Positions 1 through 6,883 of a stretch of 34,488 bases of DNA are shown here, piece after piece. A model generated the notes under the pieces. It saw only the letters and a program-made list of their open reading frames with translations. It ran no database searches and was not told where the DNA came from. Numbering within the stretch: the stretch's first letter is position 1; each line of letters starts with the position of its first letter. Position numbers and translations under genes: made by a program. Source of the stretch: Clostridia bacterium (GTDB taxonomy: Bacteria; Bacillota; Clostridia; Oscillospirales; CAG-272); contig JAKSPU010000015.1 of NCBI GenBank assembly GCA_024404505.1, forward strand, positions 1 through 34,488, read 5' to 3'.

Positions 1-23
1 ACGGAATTTATGCAAGCAGATGT

Positions 24-64
24 GCCGTCAAGGCGTCAGCCGCGCATTGTGCGGTAATGTCTTA
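24..64. repeat. Dispersed 41-bp palindromic repeat, copy A
   Basis: This 41-base stretch matches 6055-6095 at 35 of 41 positions by eye. It contains a CCGC/GCGG stem around a 7-base loop. The stop codon of the broken LRR gene falls inside it. It may be a REP-like intergenic element. Confidence 0.5.
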
Positions 65-944
65 AGACCGGCGGGCAGGTCTATCGGCCCGAGCTGTGTA
101 CAGCCATTAAACGTGTTTTTACCGATCTCCGTCAACCTTTCCGGGAAAGTGACAGAGGTCAGAGACGTACACAGACAGAAGGTATAGTCGAGTATTACGC
201 TCAATCCGGCTGGCAGTACCGCCGTTTCAAGATCGGCGCAGCCGTTAAACAATTTTTCCCGATTTCCGTGACTCCCTCCGGCAGGATCAACCGGGTGATA
301 GCACATTGCTCAAATGCCATATGTCCGATTTCTCTCAGGCCGGCAGACCATTCGATATATCGCAGCTTCGTTCATTGCCGGAACGTCGAATCCTCGATGA
401 CAGTCACCGTGTCCGGCATACTGCAGTATTGCAGGGCAGCGGGACCGCAAGGTCTGGAGCTCATGATGACCGTGACCTTATCGCCGTCCGGCGAGGTTTC
501 GGGAATACGCAGCGCGGTGCCCGTGAAATTCCGGATCGACACCTTGCAGGTGCCGTCGTTCTGCGAAACATACTCCAATCCTTCGGACGACCACGCGACG
601 TCCGGTTCCGTTTCGGTCCCGGCGGCTGTGTCCTTCACGCTCTCCTTCGTTGCCGAATCCTGCTCCGTAATTGCTTCAGTGCCCGTTCCCGGGTGCCCGC
701 CGGGCGACCCGAACCAGCCCTTGCCGAGTCCGAGTAGCGCGACGTACACGCCCACGGCAATGGCGGCGCACGCGGCGAACGCGCCCCAGCCGCTATGCAT
801 GAAGCGGGCAAAGCCCGAGGGGGTGCTGCGTTTGCCGCCCTTGCCGGAGGCTGTCAGTAAATGCGAAATATCCGCCTCAAGGATGAACTCGTCGCGGATC
901 ATACCTATGCGGTCGAAGGCGGTCTCTCTGGTGATGGCGCTCAT
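28..944 (-). pseudogene. Anti-sigma-like membrane protein with extracellular LRR_5 (BspA-type) domain, disrupted
   Basis: The intact part (944 down to 372, 190 codons) has a short cytoplasmic segment (about 1-52) with a RIGMIRDEFILEAD stretch like those in clostridial ECF anti-sigma partners, one membrane helix (about 53-73), then an external region. It stops at TGA (374-372) right after STFRQ. If that TGA is read as Cys the same frame continues as perfect leucine-rich repeat (CTKLRYIEW, then LREIGHMAFEQC). A second lesion, one missing T near 245-249, shifts the frame, and the repeats resume as FNGCADLE and run to a stop at 28. About 4.5 repeats of 22-23 residues are recognisable. The start overlaps the sigma factor stop by ATGA, so the two are translationally coupled. 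It would sense an outside signal and hold the sigma factor. The repeats are certain; the anti-sigma role is inferred from pairing. Two sequencing errors cannot be excluded. Confidence 0.75.
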
Positions 945-1471
945 ATCGTATACCCCCTTTCCGTAAGGAATGCCTGGAGACGTTCACGCATACCGTACAG
1001 CCGGATCGCGGCAGCGTTTGGCGTGAGCCCGTAGGCCTCGGCCAGTTGCTTGACCGGGTGCGCGTACCAGTACCGCCCGACGAACAGTTTGCGGTCAAGC
1101 GGGTCTGTTTTAGCGAGGAACTCGTCGAACAGCGCGGGCAGTTCATCCGCGTCCTCCTCCCTGATGGGCAGGCAGCCGACGAACTCGTCGAATGCCTGCT
1201 CGGTGTCGCGGTTGCGGCGCGCCCGCAGGCGGTTGAGGGACAGGTTGCGCACCACCCGCCCGAGCCACGCCTTGAGGGAGGTCGGTCGTGTCGGCGGGAT
1301 AGCGTTCCACGCCCTCAGCCACGTGTCGTTGACGCACTCCTCGGCGTCCTGCTCGCGTTTGAGGATGTTCATGAAGACCGTCATGCAGTACCGCCCGTAC
1401 TGACGTTCGGTCTCGGTCAGCGCCAGCTCGTTGCGGGCGAAGAACAGCGCAATGATCTGCTTATCATCCAT
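941..1471 (-). CDS. ECF-family RNA polymerase sigma factor
   Basis: This 176-residue protein is a sigma-70 family ECF factor that would direct RNA polymerase to a small regulon. Region 2 is visible as QDAEECVNDTWLRAWNAIP followed by AWLGRVVRNLSLNRLR, and region 4 as the C-terminal helix-turn-helix LAEAYGLTPNAAAIRLYGM. I chose the ATG at 1471 (MDDKQIIALFFARNE) because clostridial members of this family begin this way. An in-frame GTG at 1531 would add 20 residues that do not resemble the family. The AAAGGAG ribosome site is 28 nt upstream of this ATG, but a hairpin lies between them. The stop overlaps the start of the LRR-bearing membrane protein by ATGA. Its partner is broken, so the sigma factor may be unregulated or silent. 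I see no clear ECF-type promoter in 1532-1590. Confidence 0.9.
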   Translation of the reverse strand: MDDKQIIALFFARNELALTETERQYGRYCMTVFMNILKREQDAEECVNDTWLRAWNAIPPTRPTSLKAWLGRVVRNLSLNRLRARRNRDTEQAFDEFVGCLPIREEDADELPALFDEFLAKTDPLDRKLFVGRYWYAHPVKQLAEAYGLTPNAAAIRLYGMRERLQAFLTERGYTI

Positions 1472-1481
1472 TTGTCGTGTG

Positions 1482-1506
1482 CCCGGGTTTGTTCCGGGAC
1501 TCCTTT
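1482..1506 (-). promoter_or_regulatory. Ribosome binding site separated from start by a small hairpin
   Basis: AAAGGAG at 1506-1500 is 28 nt from the preferred ATG at 1471, too far for normal initiation. A CCCGG/CCGGG stem (1482-1486 with 1494-1498, 7-nt loop) lies between them. Folding removes 17 nt and leaves about 11 nt, a workable spacing. The alternative GTG start at 1531 lies upstream of this site. Confidence 0.4.
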
Positions 1507-1587
1507 CCGTGTCGTTCACTCTTATAGACACGTAATGAGGGGCTGATATTTGGTGGAAAACGAAAATTTTTTGGGTTCTTCATACAC

Positions 1588-1634
1588 AAAAGATAGGCCC
1601 GGCAGCTTGTAAACGCTGCCGGGCTGTATCTTTT
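1588..1634. terminator. Strong bidirectional terminator ending the glycan operon
   Basis: The stem GCCCGGCAGC/GCTGCCGGGC surrounds an 8-nt loop and is extended by an outer AAAAGATA/TATCTTTT pairing, which supplies a T-tract on both strands. It starts 3 bp past the stop of the last gene of the 17-gene operon. It also separates that operon from the sigma factor unit. Confidence 0.85.
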
Positions 1635-1636
1635 GG

Positions 1637-3022
1637 TCAATCTTCAAGGAATATCCGACGGATAGACTCTATCTGTTCTTCCGTTACGCCCACCGTCTCA
1701 ACGAGATAGTGAACGATCTTCTCCTGGATCGTATCACCGGCATAGCCCTCAAGGCCGCCGTAAATGGAGTTCACGCCCTCTGCTGCACCGATCAGCCGAT
1801 GGAAGAATTCCGTCCACCGGTAGTCGTTGTACATGACCTCCTCCGGATAGTTCAGTACGCCCTCGAGGAGAAAGCAGATCGTGCCTGTCCGGTCTGCGCC
1901 GTAGGTACAGTGGATATACACCGGGTAGTTGTCCGGATCGGCGAGGTCGGTAAATATCTGCCGGATCGAGGGCTGGAAAGCGGCGGTGAAAATGCTGCCG
2001 TACATCGGCGCGTCGTAAAACCGATGCAGAACGTCCTGCCCGAAGCGGGACTGATAGACCCCGTTGAATATCTCGGGACTGCGCAGATCCATGTCGCACG
2101 CAAACCCGAAGGTCTCCTGCGTGTACGCAAGGTACTCCTTATCCAGGAAATAGCCCGGCTCCACAAGGCCGTCAAGCTCCGTTCCGCGGATCACAAGCCC
2201 CTGACGTGCTTTTTTACCGTCCAACGTCGTGTACCCGCCTATATCGCGCGTATTCCGAAGGCCCGGAAGATTTATGAAGCGCGTGGATTTCGCGGTCCTG
2301 AACGAGCCCGGATAGGTCTTTCCGTTAACAAGGACCTTATAGTAGTACTGCGTGCCTGTCTTCAGGTTGTCGATCTGAAGCAGTGACTCGTCGGCTGAAA
2401 GGACGTATTCCTGCGCGTTCTGCATATCGGGGTATTCGCTCAGCAGCAGGCTCCCATCCGTCGGAAGTGTATACGGGAACTCAAACGCTCTGTACGGATT
2501 TCCGCCCGCCAGTGCCTCCGCCACCGTCAGCTCCCCGGCGTAGACCTTTTGTGAGGCATCCGAACACAGGCGCACGTCGGCGTCGAATTGAGGCAATATC
2601 AGCTCGGCCGCTGTCTCCTTTTCGGTTACCGCTCCGGGGCCCGGATCTCTCGCCTCGGCGCATTTTTCGATTCTGAAAACCGCGAGGAGCAGCAGCCCTA
2701 TTGTCAGCAGTATCACGCCCCCCCCCAGCAGCGCTTTGGGGTCCGCGCTCAAGGACGACTTGTGCTTCTTGGTTTTTTTGACTTTTGCCGGCGCCTTGTA
2801 CGAGCCCTTGACGAGCTTATAATCGTCGCCGAACTTGTAGGTGCCGTGCTTCAGTATCCCGTTGCACATCTCGCCGTGAACAACGTGCGTACCCTTGACA
2901 GCACGTCCGCCGGAGCCGATGTAGTAGATGTCCTGTCCGATTTTGACGGCACCGGCGTGCTTCGGGCGGTCATGCTCGTAATAAATCAACTCGCCGTTTT
3001 CGGCGAAGAGGCCTTCTTTCAT
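1637..3022 (-). CDS. Membrane-anchored extracellular tyrosine-phosphatase-family protein
   Basis: This 461-residue protein has four parts. Residues about 1-75 hold YY-type repeats (GELIYYEH, IYYIGSGGRAVKG, GTYKFGDDYKLVKG). A Lys-rich stretch (79-89) is followed by one membrane helix (about 97-118). A fibronectin-III-like segment (about 165-250) precedes a phosphatase domain. The domain has the family's NTRDIGGY motif and the active-site loop HCTYGADRTG (Cys372, Arg378), matching the Y_phosphatase3 group that acts on phosphotyrosine, phospholipids or other phosphoesters. The positive residues before the helix imply N-terminus in and phosphatase out, so the YY repeats would be cytoplasmic, which is odd. 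It is last in the glycan operon. An external phosphatase could remove phosphate from the polymer. Substrate is unknown, and no partner tyrosine kinase is in the window. Confidence 0.85.
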   Translation of the reverse strand: MKEGLFAENGELIYYEHDRPKHAGAVKIGQDIYYIGSGGRAVKGTHVVHGEMCNGILKHGTYKFGDDYKLVKGSYKAPAKVKKTKKHKSSLSADPKALLGGGVILLTIGLLLLAVFRIEKCAEARDPGPGAVTEKETAAELILPQFDADVRLCSDASQKVYAGELTVAEALAGGNPYRAFEFPYTLPTDGSLLLSEYPDMQNAQEYVLSADESLLQIDNLKTGTQYYYKVLVNGKTYPGSFRTAKSTRFINLPGLRNTRDIGGYTTLDGKKARQGLVIRGTELDGLVEPGYFLDKEYLAYTQETFGFACDMDLRSPEIFNGVYQSRFGQDVLHRFYDAPMYGSIFTAAFQPSIRQIFTDLADPDNYPVYIHCTYGADRTGTICFLLEGVLNYPEEVMYNDYRWTEFFHRLIGAAEGVNSIYGGLEGYAGDTIQEKIVHYLVETVGVTEEQIESIRRIFLED

Positions 3023-3073
3023 GGGAGATCCTTTCCGTCTGCGATGCCCTTGCGAGTTTTCGCATTTTCGGTT

Positions 3074-3343
3074 TTATTTTTTCGCGACGTTCTCATTATT
3101 GACGGTCAGTTCCTTCTGCTTCGTCAGGTACATCCCAATAAGACCGACGCCGGTCACCGCGGAAGTCGTCTTGATGACAACAGGCAGATAGCTTTTCAGT
3201 ACGAATGAGCATACCGCGGCAGCGGTATCCCCCCCGATGATCATCGCGGCGGCGTATCCCAAAAGCGACAGTCCTCCGGCGAACAAACAGATCAGTATAC
3301 CTATTGCGAATACGGAGAGCAGCACACTGCTTACTTTACTCAT
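3074..3343 (-). CDS. Small two-helix membrane protein next to TRAP permease
   Basis: This is an 89-residue protein with two hydrophobic segments (about 5-37 and 46-74) and a polar, charged tail. I do not recognise its family. I chose the ATG at 3343, 8 nt after an AGGG site; an in-frame GTG at 3352 would add MID. It starts 15 bp past the TRAP permease stop and precedes the phosphatase. TRAP transporters need a small membrane subunit (DctQ, usually four helices and about 160-200 residues). This protein sits where DctQ would be but is half the size, so it may be a minimal substitute. That role is inferred from position only. Confidence 0.65.
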   Translation of the reverse strand: MSKVSSVLLSVFAIGILICLFAGGLSLLGYAAAMIIGGDTAAAVCSFVLKSYLPVVIKTTSAVTGVGLIGMYLTKQKELTVNNENVAKK

Positions 3344-3358
3344 ATCAATCACCCTACC

Positions 3359-4705
3359 TTACAGCCCCATGATCGGCAATAAGCCGCACAAACAGACGAC
3401 CGAAAGAACATAATGCAGGCCGACCCAAATGAAGGAATTGACGATCGTTTCTTTCATCTCGGACCCGGCGATTCCCATGGCCGTATAGGTACACAATGCC
3501 AGCGGCGGGGTTATGCCCTCCATGGCTCCGGTGATCGCGGGAAGCATGACCGCGGCCAGCAACGGATTTCCGCCCGCGCCCGCGAAAACGGAGATCAGCG
3601 TCGTACCGAATATCTGCGTCTGAGCCGAGCCGGGGAGGACCATGCCCAGAACGGCTGTGAGCAGAGGAAGAAGGAAGGCCAACGCGACGACGGAAAGGTT
3701 CCATCCCTTGATATAGTCGCCGATCGCGGTGCCCGTGTTGGTCGCGGAGAACAGATTGCTGATGCAGTAGGCAAAGAAGATCGTGGCGCCGACGGGGACG
3801 ATGCCGCCCACGGATCGCTTCACGGTGGACACGAGGTCCTTGACCTTTATATTCTTTCTGTTCACCAGAAGAGCATACGCGGCAGCGATCCCCGGGGTAA
3901 AGAGGAGGATCGAACTTGACAGATTCGCCGCCCCGCTGCCTAATCTGTCTGTAAAGAAGGTAGCCTTGAAAAAGTGATCCAAAACGAACGGCAGCAGAAT
4001 GATGACGGGCAGCAAGAGGTTCTTCCACCCGTTTTTCAACGTCTCCTTCAGATCGGGGATATCTTCCTTTGCCATAGGCTTGACCTTATAGCAGAGATTG
4101 AAGGCAAAAGCGGTCAGGATCCGCTGAAGGATGAACCAGATCGCAACACCCCAGCACGCCGCCCAAAACGTCGACTGGGACATCTCGGCGCCCATGAATT
4201 CATTGTAGCAGGCAAGCGCGGCCACGATCACGCCCGCCGGGGGGATCATGTTGCCCATCGTGCTGCAGGCCGCCTCAACGTTGGCTGCCAGATACGCCGG
4301 CATACCGGATCTTTTCATAGCGGGGATGGTAAAGGTGCCCGTTGTCGCAACATTGCCCGCGCCACTTCCCGACAGGGCACCCATGAAGGTGCTTCCAATC
4401 ACGGCGGAAAACGTCGCGCCTCCCGGTAGCCGTCCGAACACGGCAATGATCACGTTGATCACCGAATCTATGGCGTGCGTTGCGTCCAGCACCTTCGCCA
4501 GCACCAGAAAGGCAATAATCGCATAAAACAGGGTATCGGAAGAGGTCTTGAGGATGTACGTGAAGAAATTCCTGTATTCAGCGGTACATATTATCATCAA
4601 TACGTATCCGTAAAACATACATTCGTAGATCGGCCTCTTGAGCAGCAGGAATGTCACGCAAATGACAGCCAACAATCCGAATATATATAGCAGTTCAACT
4701 GGCAT
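3359..4705 (-). CDS. TRAP transporter large permease (DctM-like, TAXI-type)
   Basis: This 448-residue protein has about 12 membrane segments. The glycine-rich region SGSGAGNVATTGTFTIPAMK followed by CSTMGNMIPPAGVIVAALAC matches the large permease of TRAP transporters, especially those that pair with TAXI-type binding proteins. TRAP systems are sodium-driven importers of carboxylates and related organic acids, including sialic acid. Its start overlaps the flippase stop as TAATG, so it is firmly part of the glycan operon. No periplasmic or lipoprotein TRAP binding protein and no normal DctQ is nearby; only the 89-residue membrane protein follows. It may take up a released glycan component or a precursor, but the direction and substrate are unknown. 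Confidence 0.85.
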   Translation of the reverse strand: MPVELLYIFGLLAVICVTFLLLKRPIYECMFYGYVLMIICTAEYRNFFTYILKTSSDTLFYAIIAFLVLAKVLDATHAIDSVINVIIAVFGRLPGGATFSAVIGSTFMGALSGSGAGNVATTGTFTIPAMKRSGMPAYLAANVEAACSTMGNMIPPAGVIVAALACYNEFMGAEMSQSTFWAACWGVAIWFILQRILTAFAFNLCYKVKPMAKEDIPDLKETLKNGWKNLLLPVIILLPFVLDHFFKATFFTDRLGSGAANLSSSILLFTPGIAAAYALLVNRKNIKVKDLVSTVKRSVGGIVPVGATIFFAYCISNLFSATNTGTAIGDYIKGWNLSVVALAFLLPLLTAVLGMVLPGSAQTQIFGTTLISVFAGAGGNPLLAAVMLPAITGAMEGITPPLALCTYTAMGIAGSEMKETIVNSFIWVGLHYVLSVVCLCGLLPIMGL

Positions 4706-6018
4706 TATAGTTTCTCCTTTTTGATTTTGGCAAAGCCGTTCCTGATGAGAATGGCAAGCGGCTTAGGATTCAGGCCTTCAATCATCAGGGTATTGTTGTA
4801 ACGGATGGGCTTTATCACGAAACCTATGATGACGTTCGTAAAGAACTGCGTGGCAAGGGAAGCCGCCGCAGCCCCGACGGCACCGATCCGGGGGATCAGC
4901 AGCGCGTTGAGGATGATATTGGTCAGCGCACCGGACAGATTGATCATCCACAGATACTTTTGCTTTCCCTCCGCCAGGATCCATATATTCCGTACGGAGC
5001 CATAATAGGAAAAGGTGGAATACCATACTGCGATACGCAGCGGCAGGACGCTGTTCAGATACTTCTCTCCGTACAGGACCAGTATGATCGGCCTCGCGAG
5101 CAGCGTCATGAATATGCACTGGGCGAGAGCCAGATAGGTGATGATCGAGTAGAGGAGCTTCATCTCCGAATGGAAGCCTTCCGTATCCCCTTTCTTTTTG
5201 GCCTCCAGGATCCCGGGCCGGAAGGAATCGACGATGGCGGCAAACACGAAGCCCGTAATGCCGATACAAGCGACAGCCGCGGAATAATACCCCGTTTCGG
5301 TCTCGTCCAGAATCTGCTTCAGCATGATTCTGTCCGTCTGCTGATATATCGTGACCATCATGGCCGACACGATATAATGCTTGCTGCGGCGGAACAGTTC
5401 TCTTCCCAGAGGGAGAGAGACGGAGAGCTTCTGTGCTCCCAACTTCTTATAAAAAATCAACAGGATCGCCGTCACGAAAATGAAGTCGACACTGCTCGTG
5501 ACCGCAAACCAATATACGGACTTCCCGGAAACCAAGAGGAAGATCTTATAGCACGCAACGATGCAATAGGCGAAAAAGGACGCTATGGACGTGTATTTCG
5601 ACAGCAGCTTTGCCTGGAACCAATAATGCAGCACATCGGTCGCCTGGAACAGGAGGGACACGCTGTAGAGGATACCGACCAGGATCGTTTCGGGCTCGTC
5701 CGCGTCGACGATGCGCAGGTATCCGAACACAGCCGCCATGCACGCCAGAGCGGATATGCAGTTCATAAAGACGGCGGTCCCGACGACCTCCCCTTCTTTG
5801 TCCGGCCGTTCGATGATCTCAAGGACCAGCGTTTTGCTGAGTCCCAGCTGCATGATCGGCACCACGAAAGCAACGATAGACGCGGCGTAGTTGATCAGGC
5901 CGTAATTCGACGGGCCGAGGTATCTGGCCGAGATCATGCTGATGACCAGATTGATGACCGACTGCGCTACCTTGCTGGCGATGATCCAACCCGCATTCTT
6001 GATGGTTTTAATATTCAC
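4705..6018 (-). CDS. wzx: Wzx-type oligosaccharide flippase (MOP/PST family)
   Basis: This 437-residue integral membrane protein has the usual length and about 12-14 hydrophobic segments of polysaccharide flippases. The N-terminus (ASKVAQSVINLVISMISARY followed by LGPSNYGLINYA) is characteristic of the PST branch. It would flip undecaprenyl-diphosphate-linked repeat units across the membrane for polymerisation by the Wzy protein in the same operon. The start is a GTG at 6018 with GGAG 8 nt upstream. The stop is fused to the next start (TAATG). It lies 88 bp after the GNAT gene, and that gap holds repeat copy B. Confidence 0.9.
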   Translation of the reverse strand: MNIKTIKNAGWIIASKVAQSVINLVISMISARYLGPSNYGLINYAASIVAFVVPIMQLGLSKTLVLEIIERPDKEGEVVGTAVFMNCISALACMAAVFGYLRIVDADEPETILVGILYSVSLLFQATDVLHYWFQAKLLSKYTSIASFFAYCIVACYKIFLLVSGKSVYWFAVTSSVDFIFVTAILLIFYKKLGAQKLSVSLPLGRELFRRSKHYIVSAMMVTIYQQTDRIMLKQILDETETGYYSAAVACIGITGFVFAAIVDSFRPGILEAKKKGDTEGFHSEMKLLYSIITYLALAQCIFMTLLARPIILVLYGEKYLNSVLPLRIAVWYSTFSYYGSVRNIWILAEGKQKYLWMINLSGALTNIILNALLIPRIGAVGAAAASLATQFFTNVIIGFVIKPIRYNNTLMIEGLNPKPLAILIRNGFAKIKKEKL

Positions 6019-6054
6019 GGTATTTACTCCGTCTGTTTTTTGGCCGAAAAAACG

Positions 6055-6095
6055 GCTGTCACGGCGTCAGCCGCGCATGGTGCAGTGATGCCTTA
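6055..6095. repeat. Dispersed 41-bp palindromic repeat, copy B
   Basis: It matches 24-64 at 35 of 41 positions. The copy lies between the GNAT and flippase genes and is followed by a short GCCG/CGGC stem. Read in the same frame as copy A, it also gives an ARLTP-stop peptide, so it could instead be a remnant of an LRR gene's 3' end. Confidence 0.5.
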
Positions 6096-6106
6096 TGGGA
6101 TGACCG

Positions 6107-6748
6107 TTACTGCGTGTTCTTTGCCACGGCCTTTTTGCGATCTTTCTTATATCGATGATACTTTGTCCACGTGACGATATTGATCAGGAGATTGTAGCCG
6201 CACAGCGTCAGCACGATCTCCTTGCCGGGGGACCGTTTTATCGCTCTTTGCGCGCTGAATATCTCGGGCTTGTACCCGCACCCGAAATGCATGGAGAACG
6301 ATGCGTCCCTCTTCAGTGCGATGGACTCTTCAATGATCCCGACGTCCTGCTTTGCCATTTCGGATTCCGCGTACCCAAGCAGCATTCGTCCCACTCCGCG
6401 GTTCCGATACGACGGTAGTACGGCGATGCGGAAGAAGCTGCCCGTTTTCGCGTCCGTCTTTACTTTCCCGTATGATATCGTCGCGAACGCGGTATCACCA
6501 TCCATAAAGAATGCCGTGCTTGTCCCGGTGCAGAACGGGTGATCGGTCAGGAATCCCTTTGCGTGGGCGGGGGAATACTCCGAGTCGTCGTATGCTTGAT
6601 TGACGATATTGCACCACACTTCGATATCTCTGTCGGAATCGTAGTCCATCTGTTTGACCGTGTATTGTCTCATCGAAAAAGGAGATGCGGTTATTCTCTT
6701 TTGCAGATACGTCGTTTTCCCTTTAAGAGCAGCTCCGGGTAATTCCAT
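6107..6748 (-). CDS. GNAT-family N-acetyltransferase
   Basis: This 213-residue protein carries the GNAT acetyl-CoA site (FRIAVLPSYRNRGVGRMLLG, about residues 106-125), with the strand then Arg/Gln-x-x-Gly-x-Gly/Ala arrangement of the family. AGGAGG is 8 nt before the ATG. It lies between the secreted glycosidase and the flippase in the glycan operon, so it may acetylate an amino sugar or other precursor. The Lys/Arg-rich tail (YHRYKKDRKKAVAKN) is unusual and might bind membrane or nucleic acid. The substrate cannot be read from the sequence. Confidence 0.8.
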   Translation of the reverse strand: MELPGAALKGKTTYLQKRITASPFSMRQYTVKQMDYDSDRDIEVWCNIVNQAYDDSEYSPAHAKGFLTDHPFCTGTSTAFFMDGDTAFATISYGKVKTDAKTGSFFRIAVLPSYRNRGVGRMLLGYAESEMAKQDVGIIEESIALKRDASFSMHFGCGYKPEIFSAQRAIKRSPGKEIVLTLCGYNLLINIVTWTKYHRYKKDRKKAVAKNTQ

Positions 6749-6860
6749 GTTTGATGCCTCCTGAGCTCAGCCGCATTGATTTTTCAATCCGATCCATATC
6801 AGCCGGCGTTTGCCGTTGTCCGCTGCACACCGCGTGGAGGTTATGGATCCGTGCAGCACC

Positions 6861-6876
6861 CACCCCCGAAGGGGTG
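6861..6876 (-). terminator. TTCG-loop hairpin after the giant secreted gene
   Basis: Read on the minus strand, CACCCC-TTCG-GGGGTG forms a perfect six-pair stem with a stable tetraloop, 8 bp past the stop at 6884. No T-tract follows, so it may be a partial terminator or a 3'-end stabiliser rather than a full stop. Confidence 0.4.
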
Positions 6877-6883
6877 AGCGTGT

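Noticed and set aside
372-374. TGA in the LRR gene read as selenocysteine
   Set aside because: The site is a structural LRR Cys, no clear selenocysteine element follows, and a second frameshift lies close by. A broken gene or sequence error is simpler.
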